This document shows, one piece after another, positions 1 through 10,593 of a stretch of DNA of 64,000 nucleotides. Source of the stretch: Euptelea pleiosperma. Taxonomy: Eukaryota > Streptophyta > Magnoliopsida > Ranunculales > Eupteleaceae. How positions within the stretch are numbered: the first letter of the stretch is position 1; every line of letters starts with the position of its first letter. The DNA is taken from the NCBI GenBank assembly GCA_035048495.1, contig CM068553.1, positions 4,767,259-4,831,258 of the forward strand, in the 5' to 3' direction. Below the pieces are notes generated by a model that saw nothing but the letters and a program-made list of their open reading frames with translations, made no database searches and was not told the DNA's origin. Made by a program: the position numbers and the translations under genes.

Positions 1-755
1 TTATGTGTTTGTTTCCATCGAGGGACTTTGGAATGAATAGTTAGGGTTTGATTTGCTCATTTTGTTTTCTGATCGATTGATTGTATTACAAATTTACAAG
101 AAGAACCTTAGAGAGCGGATTAAGATTCAATAATTTTGTTAACTATCTTAACTGTATCTCCAAAATTTTAATTATATTTGGAGAAATCTTTTCATCTGTC
201 AGGAATTTATTTATGATAAGAGCTGGGTTGATTACTTGCTGTTGGTCAGTGATACTGATGTGAAAAGATCCGCTACGTCACGGATTAACTGAATTGGTTC
301 TTACATAGTATTTCTGGGGTTTTGATTAATCTCTGTAATTCATAAGGAATTGAAATGGTGAATATTATTGTTACTTTTCCATTCTTCTGATTTCTGTTCG
401 TAATGGGCTTTCTTTATTATTTTGAATTGCTTGATATGAGAAAGCTTATCTATATGAAGTTTTGTCATCTGGATAAGTTTTGGTATCTGTGAATCAATGA
501 TCCAATATTTCCAGTGATTTCATACTGATTCATATGAATTTTCCATTTATTTTGTGTTGAATGTTGTATATGGTCCTTTTTTTCCTCTTTGAAAGGTTCA
601 TGTATAGAAGGATGGTTTTCCATCTGGACAAAGACAGTTTATGGTTTAGTGCCTTCACTAGTTTATAAAAGAATTTATTGCTTTTCTGACTTATTCAGTA
701 TCACTGCGATGGTTTTGAGGAGTGTTTGGTGTGTAGGGAACACTTGGTTTTGAAA
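1..755 (+). promoter_or_regulatory. 5' leader and upstream region of the ATI-like gene
   Basis: This AT-rich stretch has no convincing coding potential. The short open frames in it have no recognisable content. T-rich tracts and an AG at about 735-736 just before the coding region suggest a 5'-UTR intron ending there, but I cannot place its donor with confidence. The window may begin inside the transcription unit. Confidence 0.4.
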
Positions 756-3700
756 ATGGAAGATGAGAAGGAGGGAGAGGAAACTTCCAGTCGTGGAAAT
801 GAATGGGAAGTTGTGTCTCTCACAGCTTCAACATATGCTGCTGCCCCTGGTCCAAAAGGGTCTGAGCCAATTGATGATAATCGGGGAAACATGTTAAGTA
901 GAGATGATGAGGAAACATCTCATGCAATGTTCATGTCCGACCATTTTGTGTTTCCACCTAGCCAGCATGAGAATCTGCCATTGGATCCCGATGAAAGTGA
1001 GATCCATAATGAATCCAGGAGTGAAGGTGTGGATCCCAACGAGGAGTCTGGATTGGATGTGGAGGAAGGAGATCGATCTGAAAAAAACAATGAAGAAGAT
1101 TGGAACATCAAAGGATTGAATGTACAAGATGAGTTGCGTGGAATTCAGTTCTTTGATGAAAAGGGTAAGAGGCTATCTGTCCATGCTGCAGAATTCGAAG
1201 AAGGCAAGACTTTGCAAGGGCTAAATTTGGTTGAGGAAGAGCAGAGTATTTACAGTGTTGCTAAATTTAGTTCTTTTCACGACCAAGCAGATATAAGTGG
1301 ATCAAGTGTGTGTGATGAAAACTTTGTTATTCCTGAACCCAGTGATCCTTCCCAGTTAAGCTTAGATTCTCCTTCAAATTTCTCAGAGTCTTCAATTCCT
1401 ACAAAAGAAAATAAATATAGTGGATCTGGCCTTCCCTGCGAAGCATGGTGGAAGAGACGGGCAGCTTCGTTGTATGCTCAAGCAAAGGATGCAAATGCAT
1501 TTTGGTCTGTTTTTGTTGCTGCAGCTTTGATGGGGCTTGCAATTCTTGGGCAGCAGTGGCAGCAAGAGAGGTGGCAAATTCAGCAACTTAAGTGGCAATT
1601 CAGCATCACTGATGAGGTACGGTTAGCTATCCTAAGAATATGGTAAGTTTGATATGTATCTTGTTATTGCTCTTGAAACAGACATCTCATATTCGAAATG
1701 GTATTATTAGTGATGCCGCGGGGCTAAATTCTGACATTGACATTAAAACGTGGATATTTACTTTTGCATACTTAATATGATTTTTATGAATGCATTTGCT
1801 TGGCATAACGGGGAACATCTAATTCAAATAATTTCAAATCTAGCCCTTCATGTGACAAATACAAGAACAGGAAACTGTAAGGGGGAAAAATAGAAAAAGA
1901 AAAAAAGAAGGATGTGTATTGAGCAGAGCAATGAATCATGGACTTGGGAAATCATGCTCTTCTAAGAATTTCATGATTCTAGAGAGCAGCAGAAGGATCC
2001 CTGTTGTTGCATGGTTGACTGGTGTTGTGCGGAGAACTCTAATAATTGACATGTACAAGCAGAAAGTTTGCCCATTGGATCTATGATGCAGCAATGCCAT
2101 GCTATCTATGTATAGTGGGTGCTATTGATGACATACCAAAAGCATTCTTTCATCTGTATATTACTGTCTTGTTCATGAGAATACTTGATTTTTATTGAAG
2201 TGTCTGATCATGTGTCTAAGGAGATGAATTGTCAATTGATCAGCAAGAAGCAGTTGAGTTTAGAGATTTCTGTGGTGAATCTCAGTGTTGGCCACTATGC
2301 GGTAAGCCAAAAGTTGGTAGCAACTTATTTTTGACACACTTTAGTGACCTCCAACCGTTGTGCCAATTGCAGCAGGTTCCTTGGATCTCAATGTATCTCC
2401 CAACAAGTTTCTGATCATGGTGGATGCTGGGAAGCATTTAGTTAATGCACACTTCCAATCATGGTTTCTATAAGAAGTTACGCAATCAAATTTAGGGAAC
2501 TTGAATAAGTCTGGCATCATAAGTTTTAGTAGTCAAATGATCTTGGGGTGACACTTTAGTGAGTGCTAGGAAGTGGATATCGCAAGAAATCGTAAGGAGT
2601 AGGATCCAAATTGAGTCGGTATCCAAATCATTGGATAGTAAGATTCATAAAAGGTTTTTCTTGATGAGTTAAGAAATATGAAGTAATATCCAAAAAATTA
2701 AAAAAAAAAATGTATGCCTAAGTACTCCATAACCCATCATATAGTGATAAGGTTTTGTACAAACACTTAAAAACAATGACAAAACAATTTACCTAACCAT
2801 CCCGATATGCATTTCTAAGCTCATGATTATACAAACAAAAGATCTTTTCACAAATAGAAAATTAAATTAAACAAGATTTCATCTCTCACTAACAGTCTTA
2901 ATTCTCAATCTTTTAAATTGCTTGCATGGACATGCATTTCTTGTCATCCTTTTCAAGTGATGTTTCATTTGAAAAATGCTACCAAGAAATTGTTTCCTAT
3001 AATAATTATATTGCAAGAAATGCTTATTGTAGAATATTAAGTTTATGCTTCTTACTTGAAAGTATTAATTGACTTAATACCTTAAATAGGAGCAAAGATA
3101 GAAAAAGTAGACAATAGATGGGGATCTGTAGAATATTTCTAGAAAAAATTTCATTCGTTTTCTTGTGTCTAACTTGACCACCTGGGAGTTGTCTGTTAAG
3201 GTCTTTATTAACTTATTTTTTAATCTTAAAGGGTCCTTGTACTTGGAGATTAAAGAGGAGCAAAAAAAAATTAAAATAACCAATGGTTGATGGTGGAATT
3301 ATGTCACATGGTTTAGTGTTTGTGTGGAAAGACATAGCAAGAAACGTGTTGTAAGTTGTTTAATACACTAATTTTCTTTTTTGTAGTGTTTAAGGTTTAG
3401 GAAAAACCCGTAGTACAAACATTGGAGTCATTATTTTCACCTGAGAATTTGCGTCACATTTTTATTCAAATCGTAAGATTTTAGATAATTGTTAGATTTT
3501 AAAAGTGAATTTTACTCAAATCACAAGATTCACATAGAAATCGTAGGATTTTTATCTGAAGGGATTCAGACATAAGATTCAAATTGTTTGGGTTAAGATT
3601 TAATTTAATCATAGGATTCAAATCGAATCGTTGGAATGTCATGATTCTTCTACCTATCAGTGACTGCATGCATTGTGCAGTGGATGTGAAGTAGGTCATT

Positions 3701-4975
3701 ATCTTGGCAAAAATGAGCCAAGCTAATGTTTGCAATGAATCCCCAATTAAGTTGTCATGCGTTATGATAGGAACTACCAATTCTCTTGCAAATGCAACAC
3801 TTTTGATCATCTTCCCATGAAGTCTGAATAAGAATCCTAGCATCATTGGTCAATCAAGAAACAAGTAGTTCCACTAAAAGGGGTAATGAGAAAGAGTATC
3901 ATCAAACATTCCCTATAAACCTCAATATGAATAAAGAACTCTTTGAAGACTTTGTTGGCAGCAAAGAAGTACAATGCAAATCTAGATTTTCGTAGTTCTG
4001 TTGTGATGGTTAATCAAACAAACGTTCAAGAAGAGAGAGAACACTAAAATGTGATTCCAGATGTTCTTCCAACCGGCCAGAAGCACAATACACTAATTAG
4101 GGTGTAATAAACAAATGAGCACTTGTGAAGGAAAAATCCGAGATAAATGAAAAAAAAAAAAAAACAAGAAATAAAGGAAAATAAGAAGTTAATAGACCTA
4201 AGTCGATACAGTCTCTCAATCTCTCTAGCAAGCAGCCTGCTTATAGATACACGGGGAGTATAACTGCCTGGTAGTCTCTGTTTCTTCTTATTTTTACTGG
4301 ATTTATTTTAGTTCTTCAGACCATCAAATAAAATATTAAACTTGTCCACAAGCTACATTTGTGGCCCAGAGAGAGAGAGCAATGAAGGTATGAACCAAGA
4401 CAGACTCTTGCCATGCAGAGATGACAAAGATAAGTGAAGAGAACTTAATGGGTTCTGAGTAACTAAAGATATGATGAAGAGAAATGTGTAGGAGCCGCTG
4501 GACACCGAGGGACTTAAGGCCACGAACAAGCAATGGTTAAAGAGTCTCACCATTAATGTTCCATTTATTTGGAAATGTAGAGTACTTCTCATGTGCACAG
4601 TTTTCAGGAGCGTGACGAGTGTCTACCTTGTAACAGGTGTCGGCCTGCATCTGTTGACTTTAACTACTACTACTACAATAAAAAAATGCTTAGATTAGTA
4701 TTATTACTGGGAGTAGTAACTGCTTATAGATACTAATATATAACGTACTGTTGATAGGTGACTGATTTGATGATAATCAAAATATTCAGTGTTGACAAAT
4801 ATCTCAATATTTGTGTTGGAGGCTCTTCTCCTTCACTGGTAATACTGACTCTTTTTGTTACTTTTGGCAGAAGATGAACAGGATGCTGGGGCCTATTTCT
4901 CGATTTAAAGATGTGATTGTGGGTGGCCATCGACGGGGTTCTGTTATCAAGGGCAGTGCCTCCACTGAGCATTAG
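756..4975 (+). CDS. ATI1: ATG8-interacting protein 1/2-like (selective autophagy adaptor)
   Basis: Two coding exons, 756-1616 and 4871-4975, join in phase 0 across a GT-AG intron and give a 321-residue protein. The start at 756 is chosen over an in-frame ATG at 726 because the family begins with a short acidic stretch followed by the conserved [10 protein letters not shown] block. The motif WEVV (residues 17-20) fits an ATG8-interacting motif. The middle is acidic and probably disordered. A single membrane segment (about residues 255-275, [17 protein letters not shown]) precedes the Gln/Trp-rich [17 protein letters not shown]. Exon 2 encodes the conserved tail [18 protein letters not shown]. 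In Arabidopsis, ATI1 and ATI2 bind ATG8 and mark ER- and plastid-associated bodies for delivery to the vacuole under carbon starvation. Family identity is firm; which paralogue is not. Confidence 0.9.
1617..4870 (+). other. Large intron of the ATI-like gene (3.25 kb)
   Basis: The donor is GTACGG after a GAG codon and the acceptor is TTTTGGCAG before AAGATG. The interior is AT-rich with homopolymer A runs near 2700 and 4150. The family's C-terminal sequence follows directly on the exon 1 product, so no middle exon is expected, and I see none. I see no transposon coding sequence. Around 3470-3640 there is a loose cluster of AAATCGTAGGATTT-like words in both orientations. Confidence 0.75.
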
Positions 4976-5002
4976 GATGATGACGAAAAAGAAGCAGGTA
5001 GC

Positions 5003-5042
5003 AGAGAGAGAGAGAGAGAGAGAATAGGGGGGGGGGGGGGGC
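5003..5042 (+). repeat. (GA)n microsatellite followed by poly-G, downstream of the ATI-like gene
   Basis: A run of GA dinucleotides is followed by an almost pure G tract about 28 bases after the stop codon, so it probably lies in the 3'-UTR. Both length and base count here are prone to sequencing error. Confidence 0.85.
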
Positions 5043-5398
5043 TGTAATATGCTGGGGTGTAATTACTGTTCTGATGATGATACTCTTTTGTTCTTGGGTG
5101 GTTTATTATTGTTCCAGTTATAAATAGAAAATAATGTTTTTTCTTGTATGGTGATCCGAGTTTTTCCATCTCTCTTGTTGCTCAACATAATGACAGTTCT
5201 ATTGGTGGGGAAGAAAATGGGATTAACTTGTTAATCAAAACTTGAGGCGCCAAAAGCTGGATTAATGGGACAATTTTGTGTGTGGTTGCTCCAAACTGAG
5301 TTTTATGCATGCATAGTCTTTGTTTTCTTGTGAGTTTTAAGGGTACAACGGATTGAGGGATTCTTGCGTTTATCACTGAACCCCATTATTTCCATAAG

Positions 5399-5530
5399 TG
5401 CCAGCTTGCTCAGTTGGTATCAGTTGGTAAAGTTTGTGGGTGATGATAGCATTAGACCTGGGTTCAAAACCTGCCTTCACCGAGTTACTCACCTCTTTAA
5501 AAACAGGCTTACCTTGCAAAAGAAAAAAGT
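5399..5530 (+). mobile_element. tRNA-derived SINE, family A, copy 1
   Basis: A tRNA-like head carries a pol III A-box-like word (TTGCTCAGTTGG, 5406-5417) and a B box (GGTTCAAAACC, 5461-5471), followed by CTCTTTAAAAACAGGCTTAC and an A-rich end. A second copy lies at 24955-25075 with the same order and ends, so this is a dispersed retroposon and not a tRNA gene. The CAGTTGGTAT word is locally duplicated after the A box. No clear target duplication was found. Confidence 0.7.
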
Positions 5531-5689
5531 GTCTTTATTTTGCTGCTTCATTTGTTTTATTTTTTATATTTTTTTGCTCTTTTATTTTTTGAATTTTTTT
5601 ACTTTATAGGGGTGCTTTGATTATTCAACATTTTTCCATTTCAACTCAACTATAAAGCATTTATTGAATGCTCACGTGGCACCTGAACT

Positions 5690-6050
5690 CTATCCCTAGA
5701 AAAAGTTGGTGATGTGGTGTCTATCATAAAAGTTGACGATGAACCCACAATGTGAGCCACATGGCACATTATTAGATGCAACTAACCCTGGCACATCCCT
5801 AGATAGACAGACTTATGTAACTAAAATCAGCATGATTAGTGATTTCTAACCTTTGAATCTGAGTACCCTCAAATACCGTTAGAAATCCACGGTTAATAAA
5901 CCATAAAAACCTTTAATCCAATGGATAGAAATTACTAAGCAGGATGAGTTATGGTATGTAGGTCCAACTAGGGATGGGCCAAACATCTATATGGTCAGTT
6001 GTCCCTAAGGGTGTGCCATGCCTGAGGTGCATGTGCTTCTTATGTGGCGT
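5690..6050. mobile_element. Foldback MITE, ACGTGGC family, diverged copy
   Basis: It contains the family core in both orientations: GAGCCACATGGCACA, a segment like ATCAGCATGATTAGTGATTT, then its inverted partner ending in GGGCCAAACATCTATATGGTCAG. Edges are approximate because the terminal parts have diverged. CACGTG is present at 5673-5678 just outside the estimated left edge. Confidence 0.6.
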
Positions 6051-6129
6051 CCCCCCTAGTGTAAATAAAAGCATAACGACTGTTATTTCCAAAATAACCA
6101 TTATAATGATTAGGATATGTTATAGCCTA

Positions 6130-6722
6130 CATAAGATAGGGATGTTAAGGAGCCTAATTGACGGGCCTAATAAGTTTGCACAACCCAGCCCACTAAAACA
6201 CTTACAAGCCCAAGTATAGTTTGAGCCCAGCCAATCTACTCGTCTTGGACTGGGCTAATTGGGATTGTTTTTAACTTTTAGTTAGTTTCTAACTCTTCAC
6301 AATGGATACTAGTTATATCATACGGGAAATATTCGGGATGAGAATAGTACGGATATAATCTGTTTTGAAAATTTCAAAGTACGTTAAAAAAACAGTCAAA
6401 TAAATAGAATGCGGCAAAGAGAATAATTCGTGTATAATATGATTTAGTATAAAAAAATTCAGGACCAAAAATTCGTATAAATATTGGTGGAAGCAAGGAA
6501 TTGTATATTTCTAAAGTCAAACTCTACCTACATGAGCACCATTTTTAAGTTGAAGTATTTGCTATGCTATTGTGAGTAAATCTTTGATGACAGACCCTCG
6601 AGCCTTAGGTTTGCGGATCCGACCCTTCTGAATTTTTAAAAAAAAAATACATTCGAGCCAATTTGGCCCGGCCTGTCAAGCCCAGTCCCCAAGCCTGGCC
6701 ACCAGGCTAAAATTGCCACCCT
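6130..6722. mobile_element. Possible hAT-like foldback remnant
   Basis: The left end GGGATGTTAAGGAGCCTAAT and the right end CCAGGCTAAAATTGCCACCC are rough inverted matches, with GGGCC- and GCCC-rich words inside each end. This resembles common plant hAT MITE ends. A diverged repeat (AATTCGTATAA-type words, 6330-6500) appears to lie within it. No target duplication could be recognised, so the call rests on end similarity alone. Confidence 0.35.
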
Positions 6723-7589
6723 GAAGTGGTATACAACTGAAAAACAGCGACCACGGAGATGGATTTGCCACCATCAAATGTCACCAAGTCCTCACCAATT
6801 GTTGAGGCCAAGAAACCGAACGAGACAATGATCAAGGAAGAGACGCCAATTTCTCAATCGGATTCATTCAGCATGGTCACGATTCTAAGGCAAAAAAAAA
6901 ACGTGTATAAGGGTTTTAATCGTTTTATGACAAAAAAAAAAATGGTGTATAATCCATACAGGCCAAAGGTTATGGCCATCTAAAATGTTTTATGAAAAGG
7001 TAAATTTTGTTGACACCCAAAGTCCTCCAAATGTACCCATTTTATAAGGGTGCCCAACCCATTTTAAAACAATCAATGGGCACCTCTATTGCTTAAAGGC
7101 ACTCCACCCATCCAAAAACAAAGCTTAGGGTTTCTTCCTCCAAACCGTACTCTTACTCCATCTTCTCCCTCGTTGACACGACAACATTGTCTGGTGGCAT
7201 TACAGCGTCCAGCGATACTACGCCGTCCGATTGTCATTCCAATGAGTTTAACTTATTTTGTTTTATTTTTTTAGTTTGATTTCCAACTATTCCCCATTTT
7301 TTATAAAGTTTTCTCGAGTTTTATCACCTGGAAAGTCAAAACTCAACTATTCTTGTGATTTTGTTTTTTTGAGTACTTTTTTCAAATATTCTCTTATTCC
7401 GGTGGTTTTCCCTTTTTCCAACTATTTTCACTTCCCTTCTCCGGCATGAATTCTAAGAATCCAACAATGGTGATAGCGCTGAGGTAGCATTCACTTTTAG
7501 TCAAAGCAAAACCACCATTGGATTCTCTGAATCCACACCGTATGAGAGAAGTAAAAATGACAAGTCAAAAAACAAAGTCCTAGTATTTG

Positions 7590-8340
7590 ATAAAATGCCT
7601 CAAAGGCTTCGGTTGGATTCAACCGACATTACTAGAATATGTTTAATTCGGTTGGATCAACCGACATTAAAAAAATATAAAACTTTCTTAGTATTGGTTG
7701 GATCCAACCGACATTAATAAAATTTGATTTAGTTCTATTTTGTCTTTAACACGACAATGGTTGTTCTCCTTATTAGGTTACAATATTGGGAAGAAATCCT
7801 ACTGAGAACTCGCTCAAGAGAAGTCATTAATAAGAGAGACAAATTTTTGACATTTTTGCAATCCAAAAATCAGCTAGAAGATCCACAGAAAATGAGAACG
7901 AAAGAAAAAATAAGAAAAATTAGAATTGTGTAGGCTCATAAGCCTTTTTTGAGGCATAAGTGTCATAAACTCTATTATTTTTTAGACATATGTGCCATCG
8001 ATTTATTGAGGCTTGTGAACCTTTTTTATTATTCAACTAATTGGATCATATATTTTTTTTGTTAAATTTTATAGGTATATTGATCAATCATGTATGGGAT
8101 TCCAAACAAAAAAATAACAAATTCATTAAGTTTTTCTTAGTATCGATTGGATACAATTGAAATTTACAAACTCATGTCAGTTGAATCCAATCGAAGTTGT
8201 ACCAGCAATTTCGATTAGATATCAGCGTCAAAGAGTGTCAATTGTATGTAACTGCTACATACAATTTTCCTCTCCCTCATTGTACAGCCTGAGTTTTTCT
8301 TAGTGTCGGTTAGATCCAACTGAAATGGATGAAGCAATGT
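7590..8340. repeat. CACTA-like subterminal repeat array (transposon remnant)
   Basis: At least six copies of a palindromic word of the form TCGGTTGGATCCAACCGACA occur at about 7607, 7652, 7698, 8145, 8185 and 8307. Several follow TTTCTTAGT. Plant CACTA transposons carry such subterminal arrays, with words like AGTGTCGGTT and the terminus CACTA. I see no transposase and cannot define either end, so this is a decayed fragment. Confidence 0.5.
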
Positions 8341-8867
8341 CAATGTCGAGCAACCGACGTGACGAGTTACATGCGCTTATGCAGTATAGAAAAAAATAAG
8401 AAAGATACGGCGACGATGGCAAAATTAGTTGTCTTACTCTTACCAGTAAATAAGATATTTGTGAAAGGTTCTCGTCCACTTGAATTAATTTTTTCAATGA
8501 TTTCCATCAATTTATGTGAACTTTCTACTTCCTTTTTTAGGTTTTCTACCCTTTCAACCATTTTTTTAAGTTAGCTGTAAAATGCAATTCCGAGATCAAC
8601 AGTAATTTTGTCGGCTATCAAGTATAAGGACAGGGTGAAAGAGGAGATGAGCAGTGGCGGGATAAGCAAGATATGTGGGTGCTCTTGTAACAAGTATTAG
8701 TAAGGGGGCTAGTAATGACTAAGGAAAAAATACGTGGGTGCCCTTGAAAATTATTGGGTGTCAATAAAACTTACCTTCTGAAATGGTATTGTTTGTGTAT
8801 TAAACGTTTTAACATGTATAATACATCGAATTGCTAACTAAGACTTAACTGAGCTTGGAAAAGATAA

Positions 8868-9265
8868 ACCTTCGCTCACACCATGTTGTGAGCGAACTGA
8901 TCACAGCCCACAATACGAGCCACGTGGCACACTTTTTAGAGCCCGCTGGCCGTATGGATGTTTGGTCAGTCCCTCGGTGGACCTGTAAACCAAAAATCAG
9001 CCTGATTAGTGATTTACAACCTTTGGATCATTGCACCCAAATAGCGCTCAATAATGCTCAAATTGGTACGGTTAAAATCAACCCATGAAAATAACTTCAA
9101 TCTAACGCTTAGAAATCACTGATCGGGTTTATTTTTGGTTTGTAGGGCCACCTAGTGATTGGTCAAACATCCATACGGTCTGTGCCTTCTAAGAATGTGC
9201 CACGTGGCTCGTATTGCATGCTGTGATCGGCTTAGCTCACAGCATAGTGTGAGCAATAATCACCA
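8868..9265. mobile_element. Foldback MITE, ACGTGGC family, copy upstream of MTB
   Basis: The two halves are near-complete inverted repeats. The left half has GAGCCACGTGGCACAC (CACGTG at 8931-8936), GGATGTTTGG and AATCAGCCTGATTAGTGATT. The right half has the inverted equivalents and GTGCCACGTGGCTCGT (CACGTG at 9201-9206). The outermost ends (GCTCACACCATGTTGTGAGC and its partner) differ from other copies and are themselves palindromic. It ends roughly 100 bp before the inferred start of MTB transcription. Confidence 0.8.
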
Positions 9266-9379
9266 CACGGTCCCACATTCCAAACTCGTGGGTCCCACAG
9301 AATAAGCGTATTACGCATCCAGCGCATACTGTGGGAGTACCTTGCCCTGCACTGTGAACACATCTTGTAATTTTCGATT

Positions 9380-10593
9380 AAAAAAAGCAAAAAAAAATCT
9401 CGGTCATCTCTTCTCTTCGTCTGTACTGAGAATTCTAAGCTGAGGAGACCATTTAGGGTTTCTATCGATCACAGAAGAAATAGGTACACTTACCCTTCTC
9501 CGTGCATTTAGTTTCCTCTATCTCTTCATCACTTTTAATTTCATTATTTTTGCTTTTCTTCTTTTGAACTATCGAAGAACGCTGTGTTTCTTCCCCTTTT
9601 TTGATGAACAAAACGTTCTGTTTTGATTGTATTTGTGCATGTTTTTGGATTTGAGTCTTGTTGTTGTTAGTTTTAGGTTTTAATCAGACTTGTAGGCTTT
9701 CTTATTTGGTGCGGGATTTGAGTTGGTTTGATGTTCTAGGGTTTATATGGGAAGTCGGATCGATTTGGTTTTTGGGGTTTATTACTTGAGGTCTATTTGG
9801 GGGGGTTTTTGTTTCGTAGGAGTCGGTTGATGTAGTAATTGTTACATGATCCACCTGCCATGTAAGTCATTGAGTCAATAACAAACTTGCACAACTGATG
9901 GAAAGTTGTTGCCGATAGAATAGGATCTGTTATTTTACTTTCAGGAGTCTTGATTAGGTTGCTAAGTCTGAGGAGAAGTAACAGATGATAAGTATTTGGA
10001 GTCTTATTAATTGTAATCGGAGGATTTGATGAATGGAATCAGAAATTATTCCCTAGTTTATTAGTTAAATAAGTATTATAGCTTTCCTTGATAGAGATCC
10101 TATCAGTAATCTAGCTACTAGCGTTGGATTGAATCTTAAGGGTTTTAACTTGGATTACAGAGAACGGCTTTACTTCGTTTTTCCGATTGGAACGATTGGA
10201 AGTAAAATCGCAATTCGTTCTTCCTTAGGATTTGTATGAAAGCGAAAAGTACATTGCTGGGATCTGTAAATTTAAATAGTTCGTTTTGCTTGGCATATCA
10301 ATTAAACCTCTTCTGGGTTGAAATTTTGTGAGGGGATGTCGGAATTAGAGATCTTGTTGAATGCATTTAGCTAGTTATTTGGTATTTGAAGAAGGAAAAA
10401 AAGAAAAAAAAAATTGGTGCTTAATTTCCATTTCTGTTTTTCTCTGGTTATGGTTTCAGAATGATTCGTTGATGGATTAGTCTTGCAATCAATCCTGTCG
10501 GAAGAATTCAAGTCCTTGTTTCTATCTATGGTATTTTAATCTGTTTTCAAATACTAACCACGGAACTTAAAAGGTTGAGGGCCTTTTCTTGGA
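9380..10593 (+). promoter_or_regulatory. MTB 5' leader with intron
   Basis: A CT-rich leader from about 9400 runs to a likely donor at 9484 (ATAG then GTACAC). A good acceptor, a T-rich tract ending in TTTCAG, lies at 10454-10459. The second leader exon would run 10460-10593 into the ATG. Leader introns of this kind are common in plant genes. The exact transcription start cannot be read from sequence. Confidence 0.5.

Noticed and set aside
726..755. Alternative ATI start at 726 (adds ten residues, MVCREHLVLK)
   Set aside because: The family begins with an acidic segment shortly before [10 protein letters not shown], and the extra residues overlap a probable splice acceptor near 736.
5399..5480. 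A functional tRNA gene at 5399 or 24955
   Set aside because: There are A- and B-box words, but no cloverleaf that I could fold, and two copies share a SINE-like 3' body.
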